DNA from: CP2-2F sp034432555
GTDB lineage: Bacteria; Chloroflexota; Anaerolineae; Aggregatilineales; UBA2796
DNA length: 64,000 nucleotides
Assembly: GCA_034432555.1 (NCBI GenBank)
Contig: DAOUBW010000023.1
Location: 62,001 to 126,000, forward strand
Reading direction: 5' to 3'
Both the position numbers and the translations under genes were made by a program. Within the stretch, counting starts at the first letter, position 1. Every line of letters starts with the position of its first letter. Shown one piece after another: positions 1 to 9,436 of this stretch. The notes under the pieces are model-generated. The model was not told where the DNA came from and made no database searches. It saw only the letters and a list, made by a program, of their open reading frames with translations.

Positions 1-2169
1 GCGCCACATCCGCATATGCGCCGTACATGGTCGTTTGTGGATAAACATGGTAGGTGCCCGCCTGAGGGCTGGCAGCGCGACTCGCTCAGCGACGTTATCG
101 CTGATCGCTTTCCGCGCCAAACGCCAACCCTGAACGAAACTGAAGGACGTCTAACGCTCTCGCTTGACGATCTGACGCTCTACGCGGATTTGGCGCAGCC
201 ATGCCTCACCTGGCAGATCGGCGGGCGCGTTGTGTACGCTGATAACGCCTTGATCGGCTATGTGCATGATCCGCGCACAGGGCGCATCGCGCATACCCTC
301 AGCCGCGATTTGGAAGATTATTACTACGGCTTTGGTGAAAAAAGCGGCAAACTGAACAAGCATTCACGCCACCTGCGAATGCGAAACACAGATGCCTTCG
401 GCTACGACGCTGAACACGCTGATCCGCTCTACAAGCATGTGCCGTTTTACCTCACGCTGAACGGTTATGGCGCAGCACAGCGCACGTATGGCTTGTTCTA
501 CGACACACCTTACGAGTGCGCCTTTGATATGGGCGCAGAGGTAGATAACTACTATGGTGATTACCGCGTCTTTCGGGCAGAAGGCGGCGATCTGGATTAC
601 TGGTTCATCAGTGGCGACTCTTTGGCAGCAGTCTTAGAACGCTATACAGCGCTAACAGGGCGGCAGCCGTTGCCACCGCGTGACTCGCTCGGCTATCAGG
701 GCAACGGCATGAGCTGGCTGGAAGGTGATGATCCGACGGGGCAGCTTGCCTATTTCACCGCCAAACTGCGCGAGCATGACCTGCCTTGCAGCAGCTTCAG
801 CTTAGGATCAGGCTACACACGCGCCGCCGATCAGAAGCGCTATGTGTTCACGTGGGCGCGAGATCGCATCCCTGATCCGTCAGCCTTCATCAGGGTGCTG
901 AAGGACGCAGGACTGAGCGTTGCCGCCAACCTCAAACCGGGCATCCTGACCACACATCCCTACTTTGAGGAAGCGCAGCAAGCAGGCTTGCTCATCCGCC
1001 GTGCCGATTCGGACGCGCCCGACCTTGCGCCCTGGTGGAGTGGCGAGGCAGCACACCTTGACTTCACCAATCCACAGACCATTGCATGGTGGAAGGCACA
1101 GCTTGAAGCGCAGGTCTTTGCTTATGGCATAGATTATCCGTGGAATGATAATAATGAGTACAACGTGCGGCATGATGAGGCGCGTTGCCATGCCTTCGGC
1201 GAAGAACTACCGCTGATGGCGCTGCGCCCTGTGCAAACGCTGCTGATGGCACACGCCAGCTTTGAGGCAGTCCGTGAGCAGTATCCGTTACGGCGCCCGT
1301 TCATCACCTCACGGGCGGTTGCGGCGGGTGTGCAGCGCTATGCTGCCACTTGGACGGGTGATAATCGCTCGGACTGGAAAAGCCTGCAATACAACATTCC
1401 GATGGGCATGGGCTTAGGGTTGAGCGGCTTTGCCAACATGGGGCATGATGTGGGCGGCTTCGCGGGCGATCCGCCGGATGCAGAGCTGTTTCTGCGTTGG
1501 GTGCAAAGCTGCCTCTTTACGCCGCGCTTCACCATCAATTCGTGGTACCGTCCCTGTGAGGAAGCGCCTTGGATGCATGACTCGGTGCTGCCGGAAGTGC
1601 GTGCAGCACTGCGTTTGCGCTACGCGCTGATCCCGTACCTCTACAGCCTATTGTATGCTACTGAACAGACAGGTGCGCCCGTCATTCGCCCAACTGTCTA
1701 CCATTTTGCCGATGATCCGCACACCCGCGATCAATCCTTTGAGTATATGGTTGGTGAATGGCTGTTGGTGGCGCCGGTCTACCGCGCTGGCGAGCGCCAG
1801 CGAGAGGTCTATCTGCCGCGTGGCGCAGACTGGTACGATTGGCACGATGGAACGTACTATGCAGGTGGACAAACGGTGAAGCTAGAGGCACCCCTGAACC
1901 GCTTGCCGCTGCTGGCGCGGGCGGGTGCGCTCATCGCGGCTGAGCAGGAAGGGATGCGTTATGCTTATGCCTTCCCGCCGCGTGAAGACGGCGAAAGCGC
2001 CTTCGACCTTTTTGAGGATGATGGCAGCAGCCTTGCCTACCGAGAAGGCGCGCACAGCTTGATCCGCTTGCGAATGACGGCAGATGCGCGCCAAGTGGCT
2101 TTACGCGCCAACAGCGAGATTAGGTGGGTGTTGCCCAGCACAGAGCGCCGCACCATCGTGATCGGCTAA
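1..2169 (+). CDS. Glycoside hydrolase family 31 alpha-glucosidase, 5' end cut by the window
   Basis: Retaining alpha-glycosidase that removes terminal alpha-linked sugars (glucose or xylose; substrate not decidable here). Counting from the ATG at 16, the GH31 nucleophile motif WNDNNE is at residues 376-381 (nucleophile D378) and the acid/base region TWTGDN has D449. A beta-sandwich-like C-terminus follows. The frame stays open upstream of the ATG to the window edge, there is no ribosome-binding site before that ATG, and the first residues resemble the interior of a GH31 N-terminal domain, so the true start is probably outside the window. The gene converges with the response-regulator gene and overlaps it by 4 bp. 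Family assignment is firm. Confidence 0.9.
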   Translation, partial: APHPHMRRTWSFVDKHGRCPPEGWQRDSLSDVIADRFPRQTPTLNETEGRLTLSLDDLTLYADLAQPCLTWQIGGRVVYADNALIGYVHDPRTGRIAHTLSRDLEDYYYGFGEKSGKLNKHSRHLRMRNTDAFGYDAEHADPLYKHVPFYLTLNGYGAAQRTYGLFYDTPYECAFDMGAEVDNYYGDYRVFRAEGGDLDYWFISGDSLAAVLERYTALTGRQPLPPRDSLGYQGNGMSWLEGDDPTGQLAYFTAKLREHDLPCSSFSLGSGYTRAADQKRYVFTWARDRIPDPSAFIRVLKDAGLSVAANLKPGILTTHPYFEEAQQAGLLIRRADSDAPDLAPWWSGEAAHLDFTNPQTIAWWKAQLEAQVFAYGIDYPWNDNNEYNVRHDEARCHAFGEELPLMALRPVQTLLMAHASFEAVREQYPLRRPFITSRAVAAGVQRYAATWTGDNRSDWKSLQYNIPMGMGLGLSGFANMGHDVGGFAGDPPDAELFLRWVQSCLFTPRFTINSWYRPCEEAPWMHDSVLPEVRAALRLRYALIPYLYSLLYATEQTGAPVIRPTVYHFADDPHTRDQSFEYMVGEWLLVAPVYRAGERQREVYLPRGADWYDWHDGTYYAGGQTVKLEAPLNRLPLLARAGALIAAEQEGMRYAYAFPPREDGESAFDLFEDDGSSLAYREGAHSLIRLRMTADARQVALRANSEIRWVLPSTERRTIVIG

Positions 2170-2534
2170 GCGCCCAGTGCGCTATCCAAGAGTGCCTTCA
2201 GGTCGGCGCGGGTGACGGGCTTTACCAAGAAGTGATCCGCGCCAACCTCTTGCGCCTTTTGGCGGGCAGCCTCATCGCTGCGCCCCGTCAGCATGGCGAT
2301 TTGAATGTGGGCGGTTGCGGGATCGCCCTTTAGGCGGGCGCAAACCTCAAAGCCTGTCATATCGGGCAGCATCAGGTCAAGAAAAAGCAGCAGTGGCGGA
2401 TAGTTTTGTGCTTGCTCAATTGCCTCGCTGCCAGTGGTGGCACTTTGCACCTCGACATTCAATGTGCGGAACATCACCTTAAAGAGGTCAATGTTGGCTA
2501 CGTCGTCATCTACGATCAGGATATGATTAGGCAT
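2166..2534 (-). CDS. Single-domain response regulator (receiver only)
   Basis: A CheY-like receiver of 122 residues with no output domain. The acidic pocket is D9-D11, the phosphoacceptor is D53 in FLDLMLPD, the switch Thr lies in the MLTGRS segment and the conserved Lys in FLVKPVT near residue 105. It probably relays phosphate from a histidine kinase encoded elsewhere, since no kinase of that type is nearby. It lies downstream of transketolase on the same strand but is separated by 275 bp with a hairpin, so it may be transcribed alone. The 3' end overlaps the GH31 stop codon. Confidence 0.9.
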   Translation of the reverse strand: MPNHILIVDDDVANIDLFKVMFRTLNVEVQSATTGSEAIEQAQNYPPLLLFLDLMLPDMTGFEVCARLKGDPATAHIQIAMLTGRSDEAARQKAQEVGADHFLVKPVTRADLKALLDSALGA

Positions 2535-2766
2535 GATGATTCCTCACTTGAGAAGACTTCTTGCCATATCATAGAACATCCACGCCGCTTTGGGTAGTGA
2601 AAATCGCTGAAAAAATTACGAAAAATGTGTAAAGCAATACTAACATTATGTAAAATATGTTTTTATAGCATTTGCAAGTCGTTTTAATAGCGTTTGCGTG
2701 GCACCATTTAAGGGTGTTATGTGTGCTATCGTGGCGGATTCGGGAAGATTCGGAAAATCTGGAGAA

Positions 2767-2794
2767 GGCGCACAGTCTGAGGTGGCTGTGCGCC
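2767..2794 (-). terminator. Hairpin downstream of transketolase
   Basis: A perfect 9-bp stem (GGCGCACAG with CTGTGCGCC) and a 10-nt loop begins 16 nt past the transketolase stop. The tail on the minus strand is only moderately T-rich, so termination strength is uncertain. The rest of 2535-2809 is A+T-rich and holds no convincing gene. Confidence 0.5.
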
Positions 2795-2809
2795 GTGATG
2801 AGGTGCCTT

Positions 2810-4822
2810 TTAGGCTTTGCCCAAAGCCGCCCGTGCCGCGCCGATGACTGCTTCGGTAGTCAAGCCGAGTTCTTTGAAGATCACCTCTTGCGGTGCAGAG
2901 GCGCCGAAACGCTCCAGCGCGATGATTTTGCCCGCTGCGCCAACATAGCGGTGCCAACCGAACGGCACGCCCGCCTCAATTGCCACCCGCGCCGTGATCG
3001 CGCTTGGCAGCACAGACTCCTTATAGGCGGCGTCTTGCGCCTCGAACAGCTCAAACGAGGGCATACTCACGGCACGCGCACGAATGCCCGCCTCGTTGAG
3101 TGCCTTATGCGCCGCCATGATCAGGCTGACCTCTGAGCCGCTGGCGATCAGGATTACCTCTGGCGCACCGCCGATTGCCTCCCCCTTGATATACGCACCG
3201 CGCTCGACGCCTTCGCGCACGCCTTCAGGCGGGTAGACAGGCAGCTTTTGGCGCGTAAAGACAAGCACCGTTGGCAGTTTGTTCAGCATGGCAACGCGCC
3301 ACGCCGCGCTGGTTTCGTTGGCATCGGCAGGGCGGATAACGGTGAGGTGTGGAATGACGCGCAGCGCAGCAAGATGCTCAATGGGCTGGTGGGTGGGACC
3401 ATCCTCACCAACGCCGATGCTATCATGGGTGAAGATGAAGATCGGCGCGATCTCCATGATTGCCGCTAAGCGAATGGCAGGGCGCATGTAGTCACTAAAG
3501 GTCATGAAGGTAGCGGTGTAGGGCTTGCGAATGCCGCCGTGCAGCGTCATGCCGTTAACGGCAGCACCCATTGCGTGTTCGCGCACCCCGAATTGCAGGT
3601 TGCGCGCTGCCCGATCCGTTGCGCTGAACAGCGGGCTGCCATTGATCAAAGTCTTGGTGCTGCTGCTCAGGTCGGCATCACCACCGATCATGGTTGGCAA
3701 ATGCTTGGCAATGGCGTTCAGTGCCGCGCCGTTAGCATCGCGGGTCGCCATCGGCTTAGCATCCGCGCCATAGACGGGAATGTCAGCGTCCCAGCCGTTG
3801 GGCAGTGCCTCAGCGTGTGCCTGCTCCCATAGTTGGGCGAGATCGGGATAGTGGGCAGCCCACGCCTTAAAGAGCGTGTTCCACTCTGCCTCAAAGTGTG
3901 CGCCGTGTTCAAGCGCCTCGCGGAAGTGTTCAAGTGCCTCGCCGGGGATGGTGAACGGTTCGCTTGCCGTCCAGCCCAGCGCTTGTTTGGTCAGGCGCAC
4001 TTCTTCCTCGCCGAGCGGCTCGCCGTGCGCTTTGTGTGTGCCTTGCTTGTTTGGGCTGCCATAGCCGATCACTGTCCGCACGGCAATCAGGCTTGGGCGC
4101 GTCTGATCAGCAGTGGCAGCCTCAATCGCCTGTGCGATGGCGGCAGTATCATTGCCATCGGCAACGCTGAGTGTTTGCCAGCCGTAGGCGGCAAAGCGCG
4201 CAGACACATCCTCTGTGAAGGCAGCGGCGGTGTCGTTGGAGAGCATGACCTTGTTATCGTCATACAGCACGATCAGCTTGCCCAACTTCAAATGCCCTGC
4301 CAGCGAGGCAGCCTCCGCCGAAACACCTTCCATCAGATCGCCGTCGCCTGCCAGCACGTAGGTGTAATGGTCTACGATGGGAAAATCAGGGCGGTTGAAG
4401 GTAGCAGCGAGGAATGCTTCTGCAATCGCCATGCCGACTGCGTTGGCAAAGCCCTGCCCTAAGGGTCCAGTCGTCGTCTCGACACCTGGCGTCAGGTGTG
4501 CTTCAGGATGACCTGGCGTTTGGCTGCCCCACTGCCGAAAATTCTTGATTTCCTCCAATGAGAGGTCGTAGCCCGTCAGGTGCAGCAATGCGTAGAGCAG
4601 CATTGAGCCATGCCCAGCAGAAAGAACGAAGCGATCGCGGTTTGCCCATTTCGGGTTACGCGGATTGTGGCGCAGATAGCGCGTCCAGAGTGTGTATGCC
4701 ATAGGCGCAGCGCCAAGCGGTAAGCCAGGATGCCCTGAATTTGCCTTCTGGACGGCATCCACCGCCAAAAAGCGGATCGTGTTGACAGCCAGTGTCTCTA
4801 GGGAAGAGGTTGTTTCCGTCAT
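2810..4822 (-). CDS. tkt: Transketolase
   Basis: Thiamine-diphosphate enzyme of the pentose phosphate pathway that moves two-carbon ketol units between sugar phosphates. At 670 residues it has the usual length. The ThDP/Mg motif starts with GDGD at 159-162 and ends with N190. The N-terminal NSGHPG segment (28-33) with H31, SAGHGS (68-73), the central pyrimidine-domain FGVREHAMG segment and the C-terminal transketolase domain are all present. The ATG is preceded by AAAGGA about 10 nt away. With 6-phosphogluconolactonase at 33.6-34.3 kb it supports an active pentose phosphate pathway. Confidence 0.96.
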   Translation of the reverse strand: MTETTSSLETLAVNTIRFLAVDAVQKANSGHPGLPLGAAPMAYTLWTRYLRHNPRNPKWANRDRFVLSAGHGSMLLYALLHLTGYDLSLEEIKNFRQWGSQTPGHPEAHLTPGVETTTGPLGQGFANAVGMAIAEAFLAATFNRPDFPIVDHYTYVLAGDGDLMEGVSAEAASLAGHLKLGKLIVLYDDNKVMLSNDTAAAFTEDVSARFAAYGWQTLSVADGNDTAAIAQAIEAATADQTRPSLIAVRTVIGYGSPNKQGTHKAHGEPLGEEEVRLTKQALGWTASEPFTIPGEALEHFREALEHGAHFEAEWNTLFKAWAAHYPDLAQLWEQAHAEALPNGWDADIPVYGADAKPMATRDANGAALNAIAKHLPTMIGGDADLSSSTKTLINGSPLFSATDRAARNLQFGVREHAMGAAVNGMTLHGGIRKPYTATFMTFSDYMRPAIRLAAIMEIAPIFIFTHDSIGVGEDGPTHQPIEHLAALRVIPHLTVIRPADANETSAAWRVAMLNKLPTVLVFTRQKLPVYPPEGVREGVERGAYIKGEAIGGAPEVILIASGSEVSLIMAAHKALNEAGIRARAVSMPSFELFEAQDAAYKESVLPSAITARVAIEAGVPFGWHRYVGAAGKIIALERFGASAPQEVIFKELGLTTEAVIGAARAALGKA

Positions 4823-4930
4823 GAACAGTGAATCCTTTCAATTCATTCCAATGCGCAAGGGCGCGTATTAGGCGCATGGCATTTAGGCAGCGGACGCACT
4901 CACAAGGCGTCCGCTGTGGAGAGTGGTTGG

Positions 4931-6328
4931 TTAGTTGCCCGCACCTGACGGGATAGCAGTGGCAGGCAGGGCGATGGTGGGCTGCCCAACGGGTGCCACG
5001 GGCGCCGTTGCCTGCGGTGCTGCCGCGCAGCGGAACCCAATGGATAGGCGCGGATCGAGCGGGTCTTGGTCGCCGCGGTGGACGGTGCGCGCAAAGAGTG
5101 GCAGTGCGTCCCAGTGTCCGCCGCGATGCACTTTGAGCGTGCCAGACGGCGGTCCTTGTGGATCAATCACGCCGGGATTGGTGGCCTGTTCACCGTAGTA
5201 AGTTGCGCCATACCAATCCTGCACCCACTCGGCAACGTTGCCAGCGAGGTTATAAATGCCATCAGCGCTGATGCCGCCGGGGAAGGCGTTGACAGCCTCA
5301 GGTCCGAGTAAATTCTGCGGGCGTGAGGTGCGGGCGCGGGTGGCATCCCAAGCGTTGCCCCACGGATACAAACGCCCATCAGGACGGCGTGCTGCGTATT
5401 CCCATTCTGCCTCTGTGGGCAAGCGCCGCCCAATAGACTTGCAATAAGCATCAGCGCCATACCATGTTACGTAGGCAACCGGACGGTCAACATACAGTTC
5501 AGAGGCGATTGAATAGCGGGTGCCATCAAACCGAATGAAGCTGTTGGGGCGTTCGCCTGCGCCTTGCCCTGTCACTGCCGCGCAGGGCTGACCGCCGCAA
5601 CCGTTCAGGTGGCTGCGCGGACCGAGTGTATTTAGAAACTCCACGTATTGCCGATACGAGACCTCATAGCGTTCGAGGGAGAAGCTATTTACGGTGACGC
5701 TGTGGGGCGGGAAAGAGTCGTTCGTCAGCCCAATATCGCAGCCGGTGCCGCCGTCACGGTCACGGCAGTCGTCAATGGCACGGGTTGCCTCTGCCAAATC
5801 GGTGCCCATGGTGAAGGTGCCGCCGGGAATGGTCACTAACTCGGTGGGCAAGAAAGCGGTGGCACTGGTTGGCACAATGGCGGGCAGCGTCACACCGACG
5901 ACAGGCGGCTCTACGCCCGGCACAAAGGCAGTCGCTGAGATGGGCGTAGAGATCAAGATGCCCGTCGTTGTGGGAGTGGCGATTGGTGACTGCCCGCCGG
6001 GTTGGGTAGGCTGCACGGCAATGAAGGGCGTGATGGTTGGCGGACCGCCAACAACAGGTGGCACAGGCGTTTCAGGGGCATCCTGAGTTGGCGTTATTTC
6101 AGGCGTCACCACGACAATGCGCGTCACTTCACGCTCAATAATGGTCGGTGTAATGTTCGGCGCAAATGCCACACCCTGACCAGGGATGTTGATTGCCAGC
6201 AGGTTGGCAGCATAGGCAGCCAAACAAAAGACGCTGGCGCAGCCCAAGCCTAACACAATACCAATCATCAGCCATTGCCAGCTACTATCGCGTGTGCGTC
6301 CGCGCAGCGCGCTAGGTTCACGTTTCAT
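4931..6328 (-). CDS. Membrane-anchored SUMF1/formylglycine-generating-enzyme-like protein
   Basis: 465 residues. A short basic N-terminus is followed by one transmembrane helix (about 18-46), then a long Thr/Pro/Val-rich linker (about 50-165) and a SUMF1 (C-type-lectin-like) domain (about 165-435) with FTMGTD, RLPTEAEWEYAAR, YPWGN, NLAGNVAEW and the closing IGFRC. The region after RGG that carries the catalytic Cys pair in true formylglycine-generating enzymes has no cysteine, so sulfatase activation is unlikely and the domain probably serves as a binding or other enzymatic module outside the cell. A residual short tail (to 465) is Pro/Ala-rich. It is transcribed in the same direction as tkt, 108 bp upstream. 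Confidence 0.85.
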   Translation of the reverse strand: MKREPSALRGRTRDSSWQWLMIGIVLGLGCASVFCLAAYAANLLAINIPGQGVAFAPNITPTIIEREVTRIVVVTPEITPTQDAPETPVPPVVGGPPTITPFIAVQPTQPGGQSPIATPTTTGILISTPISATAFVPGVEPPVVGVTLPAIVPTSATAFLPTELVTIPGGTFTMGTDLAEATRAIDDCRDRDGGTGCDIGLTNDSFPPHSVTVNSFSLERYEVSYRQYVEFLNTLGPRSHLNGCGGQPCAAVTGQGAGERPNSFIRFDGTRYSIASELYVDRPVAYVTWYGADAYCKSIGRRLPTEAEWEYAARRPDGRLYPWGNAWDATRARTSRPQNLLGPEAVNAFPGGISADGIYNLAGNVAEWVQDWYGATYYGEQATNPGVIDPQGPPSGTLKVHRGGHWDALPLFARTVHRGDQDPLDPRLSIGFRCAAAPQATAPVAPVGQPTIALPATAIPSGAGN

Positions 6329-6656
6329 AATCTTCTGAGGTTCCTTAGCTTACAAGCGCTAACCAAAGTTAGCATTGTTTACCAATGCGCTGAGGAGATT
6401 ACCCAAGATAAGGCGTTCTGCCAAAGCGAAGCCGCTTTCAGCGGCACACGCCGCATCGGCGCGCACACTATTGTAGCGAGAATGCGCCGTGAGCGAAATG
6501 TTTGGGTGCAGTGCCGTGATGAACAGGCAAGGTAAGGATCAGTGCACCAACCGACTCTAGGTTGCAATATGACGCACAGCGGGTAGCACTGATGTGCTAT
6601 ACTATGCTATAGTTGCCAAGTCTTATTAGGCTGTGGGTTGAAGGCAAGGCTTAACG
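6329..6656. other. Divergent intergenic region without a gene
   Basis: This 328-bp gap separates the minus-strand SUMF1 gene from the plus-strand EamA gene, so it must hold promoters for both. I see a small hairpin (GCCGCT-TTC-AGCGGC near 6430-6445) and overlapping -10-like boxes TATACT (6598-6603) and TATAGT (6608-6613) pointing at the EamA gene, but no matching -35. No convincing ORF. Confidence 0.4.
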
Positions 6657-7577
6657 ATGCTCAACTTGGGTTTATTTGGATTGCTTGGGCTGATCTGGGG
6701 ATCATCTTTCTTGTTGATCAAGATCGGTGTGCGTGAGTTGGATGCAATCTCATTGGTCGCCGGGCGTATGTTCATTGCAGCCGTTGCGTTTAGCATTCTG
6801 CTGATTGCCACACGGCAAGTGATAGCGCGTAAGCCAAGCGATTTGCTAAAGTTGGCGGTGGTGGGTGTGCTGAACTCTGCGCTGCCCTTCGTGCTGATTT
6901 CGTGGAGTGAAAAATCGCTGGATAGCGGCTTGACCGGTGTGTTGAATGCCACAACACCGCTGTTCAGCCTTGTGCTGGCGCACTTTGCCCTAGCCGATGA
7001 CCGCATTACCACCAATAAGCTGGTTGGCTTGATCATTGGCTTCTTTGGCGTGATTGTGCTGGCAAGCCGCCAGATGGATACAACACACGAAAATCCGTTG
7101 CTGGCACAGCTTGCCGTGTTGGGTGCAGGCTTGTGTTATGCGTTGGGCGCTGTTTTTGTGCGCCGCTATCTGCGTGGGAGCGCGCCGTTGGTGGTGGCAG
7201 GTGGTGCGAACATCTTCGGCACACTAGCGATTATTGCGGTTGCCCTGATCATGGTCAATCCGCTGCCCAACCCTAGCGCGCTCTCTGGTGATGTGAGCCT
7301 CTCGGTGCTTGTGTTGGGTGTCGTCAATACCTTCTTCGCCTACCTGATTTTCTACCACATCATCGCTGTGTGGGGTGCCTCGCGGGCAACGATGGTGACG
7401 TATATTATTCCGCCGATCAGTTTGTTCATTGGTGTGGTCTTTGGCAACGAAAGCATTGATCTGCTGCTGCTGCTTGGCGCTGCGCTCATCATCAGCGGCG
7501 TACTGTTCGCCAATCGGATGCAGATTCAGGCAGCCTTTGCCACACGCCGCAACGCAGCACAGCCTGCTGGAGACTGA
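6657..7577 (+). CDS. EamA/DMT-family exporter
   Basis: 306 residues arranged as two repeats of about five transmembrane helices, the drug/metabolite transporter (EamA) fold. Recognisable segments are the N-terminal LIWGSSFLLIKIG, the first-repeat end FFGVIVLASR, and the second-repeat AYLIFYHIIAVWGASRA followed by the IPP-containing helix. Such proteins export amino acids or other small metabolites in the inner membrane; the substrate cannot be read from sequence. The next gene starts 3 bp after the stop, so the two are almost certainly co-transcribed. Confidence 0.9.
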   Translation: MLNLGLFGLLGLIWGSSFLLIKIGVRELDAISLVAGRMFIAAVAFSILLIATRQVIARKPSDLLKLAVVGVLNSALPFVLISWSEKSLDSGLTGVLNATTPLFSLVLAHFALADDRITTNKLVGLIIGFFGVIVLASRQMDTTHENPLLAQLAVLGAGLCYALGAVFVRRYLRGSAPLVVAGGANIFGTLAIIAVALIMVNPLPNPSALSGDVSLSVLVLGVVNTFFAYLIFYHIIAVWGASRATMVTYIIPPISLFIGVVFGNESIDLLLLLGAALIISGVLFANRMQIQAAFATRRNAAQPAGD

Positions 7578-7580
7578 GCC

Positions 7581-7976
7581 ATGCCGCGCCGCGCACCACT
7601 GACCTTGAACGTGGCAAACCAAGCGCCCGATCTGCCTGAAGCGCTGAAGCATACGCGCTTTCGCTCACAGTTGGAGATCAGCTTTGCCTTGCAGTTAGAA
7701 GCGCGGCGTTTGCGTTGGTTCTACGAGCCTGAGCGTTTGTGCCGCTATCTGGTAGATTTCTATCTGCCAGATAGCCGCCTGTGGGTGGAGGTGAAAGGGC
7801 GCGTGAACTCACGCGATCACGCCCTGCTGCGCCAAGTGGCGGCTATGCTTGCCACAGAGCGCAAACAGCGCTTGTTCATGTACACAAGTCGGCAAGTGTA
7901 TGCAGTCAGCGCGGGCGATTTCAGCGCGCTGACTCACGATACCTTTTGGCAGCTCGTCACGCCGCCCAAACCTTGA
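7581..7976 (+). CDS. Small PD-(D/E)XK endonuclease-like protein
   Basis: 131 residues. The layout fits the phage-T7-endonuclease-I/TnsA-like PD-(D/E)XK fold: S29 and E32 in FRSQLE, D59 in YLVDFYLP, then E70-V71-K72 in WVEVKG. Basic and aromatic residues follow (a KQRLFMYTS segment). The catalytic set is complete, so nuclease activity is plausible, but the biological target is unknown. It is coupled to the exporter gene (3-bp gap), which may only be operon convenience. The MITE-like element starts 65 bp after the stop. Confidence 0.65.
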   Translation: MPRRAPLTLNVANQAPDLPEALKHTRFRSQLEISFALQLEARRLRWFYEPERLCRYLVDFYLPDSRLWVEVKGRVNSRDHALLRQVAAMLATERKQRLFMYTSRQVYAVSAGDFSALTHDTFWQLVTPPKP

Positions 7977-8041
7977 ATGCGCGCTCGGCGATTTGCTGTG
8001 TTAAGCTGGAAAATCTACCTTGTTCAATTTTGGAAAGCATT

Positions 8042-8178
8042 CTAGAAGCTATTTCAAAACTTGCGTAAGATAAAACGCTTCTGCTTATGGAGCGCGCTGG
8101 GCGCGCTCCATAGGCGGTGGTTTCGAGAGGGATTCCCTCTCAAACTTACCCTGATACGTTTTTTGAAATGAGTTCTAG
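8042..8178. mobile_element. MITE-like non-autonomous element (129 bp) with CTAG target duplication
   Basis: Imperfect terminal inverted repeats (left AAGCTATTTCAAAA from 8046; right, read inward on the minus strand, AACTCATTTCAAAA from 8174) bound a 129-bp unit. CTAG is found directly outside both ends (8042-8045 and 8175-8178), as expected for a 4-bp target duplication of the YTAR type typical of some IS5-group transposases. Inside are two near-perfect hairpins: a 12-bp stem TATGGAGCGCGC with its complement (8087-8113, 3-nt loop) and an 8-bp stem GAGAGGGA with its complement (8125-8141). There is no ORF, so it would depend on a transposase in trans. The family assignment is inference. Confidence 0.65.
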
Positions 8179-8293
8179 ATAGATCACAGAATTATTCTCC
8201 GCACGTCACCTGTTACCTTATTGATATTTGCCTTCCTTCATCCTGCATTTTACACTTTTCATAATTGGCGGCACCTTTAAAAGGGCAAACCGA

Positions 8294-9433
8294 ATGGGTG
8301 ATGTTATTCAAGCTGATTATGCAATGCTAGAGGAAATTGCCGCTTGTTTTCAACAGCAAAGCGATTTGGTTGCACAAATGCATCAAATTGCTAATCAATG
8401 CCTTGTTGCTTTGGAAAGTGGCGGATGGCGTGGACGTGGTGCTTCAGCCTTCTTTCAAGAGATGCAGGATCTTGTGTTGCCATCACTGAAACGCTTAATC
8501 CAAAGTTTTCACAGTGCTAACAGCGCCATAGAACAACTCAGCCAAACCTTCAAAAATGCAGAAGAAGAATCTGGAAAACTGTTCATGGGTGCCGAGTTAG
8601 CTTCAATAGCTAAGAATGACGGGAGTTTTATGCATGTGGCATTTACCGAGAGTGAGGTAAGCGCGAATGGCGGAGGGAGCGGACCGACATCCTCAGGACC
8701 GTTTCGCCTCGGACCGCCCACACCACCAAACATAACGCATGATAATGGCTTCCTAGATAACTTCGCACGTCGCAATCCAGAGTTGGGTGATTATCTTGCC
8801 TTAGCCAAATGGCGCGTCATGTTAGAGGCGTCCGAAGCATTTCGCCCTGATCTCACTGACGCAAACGCAGCTTACCGCCACTTCTTGGATGGCAACGGTG
8901 CAGATCGCACTTTCTCCTACGAACGTTTTGTAGAAAATGACCCTTCTGGTGCTATTATTTTGAATAACCTAATTGCAGATGCTCAACATCATGTTGAAAT
9001 TCTGAGCCAAGGGCGTACGCAGTTCAGCATAACCAGTGACGCTTACGCAATCCGTGAAGGTGATCCACTTTTTCCTTATCCTAAAACTGAGAACTGGCAG
9101 AAAACCATTGGCGCTCATCACGTCTGGACGAGTGCAGATGTCACCGTTAGCGGCACACCGCCAAACCGAACCTATACAATGGTGATGACAGTTCACGCCG
9201 AAGATCGTTACAACTTTAATCCCAATCAGAATGATATTGCGACAGGCATTCCAGACAGCGAGAATGGCGTTTTCGAAATCACAGGTTTGGCGAACCAATA
9301 TATGAATCGTGCAACGCTTGAACGTACCATTACATGGCAAGAAGGCGATGCAGCGAATGCTATTATCACAGATTCAGACCCCAACCGCAATCGCCAGCCT
9401 GAAGATAATCGCCGCTTGCGTAACCGAGTTTAG
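8294..9433 (+). CDS. WXG100-domain protein with putative C-terminal toxin domain
   Basis: 379 residues from the chosen ATG, which is preceded by an AAAGGG-like site; the open frame runs upstream to 8228 but the extra 22 residues do not fit the family. Residues 1-100 form a WXG100/ESAT-6-like helical hairpin with the signature W45-R46-G47, a secretion mark for type VII-like systems. A Gly/Ser/Pro linker (about 125-145) leads to a globular C-terminal region of about 230 residues whose best-preserved part is H301, D304, R305, Y306, N307 (HAEDRYNFN) followed by DIATG (314-318) and an NG-x-FE segment. That architecture (secretion head, linker, variable polar tail domain) is typical of polymorphic toxins. 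The adjacent lipoprotein gene starts 3 bp after the stop. Toxin activity is inferred. Confidence 0.6.
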   Translation: MGDVIQADYAMLEEIAACFQQQSDLVAQMHQIANQCLVALESGGWRGRGASAFFQEMQDLVLPSLKRLIQSFHSANSAIEQLSQTFKNAEEESGKLFMGAELASIAKNDGSFMHVAFTESEVSANGGGSGPTSSGPFRLGPPTPPNITHDNGFLDNFARRNPELGDYLALAKWRVMLEASEAFRPDLTDANAAYRHFLDGNGADRTFSYERFVENDPSGAIILNNLIADAQHHVEILSQGRTQFSITSDAYAIREGDPLFPYPKTENWQKTIGAHHVWTSADVTVSGTPPNRTYTMVMTVHAEDRYNFNPNQNDIATGIPDSENGVFEITGLANQYMNRATLERTITWQEGDAANAIITDSDPNRNRQPEDNRRLRNRV

Positions 9434-9436
9434 CTG

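Noticed and set aside
4931..6328. True formylglycine-generating enzyme
   Set aside because: The catalytic Cys pair region after RGG has no cysteine and no sulfatase gene is nearby; only the fold is supported.
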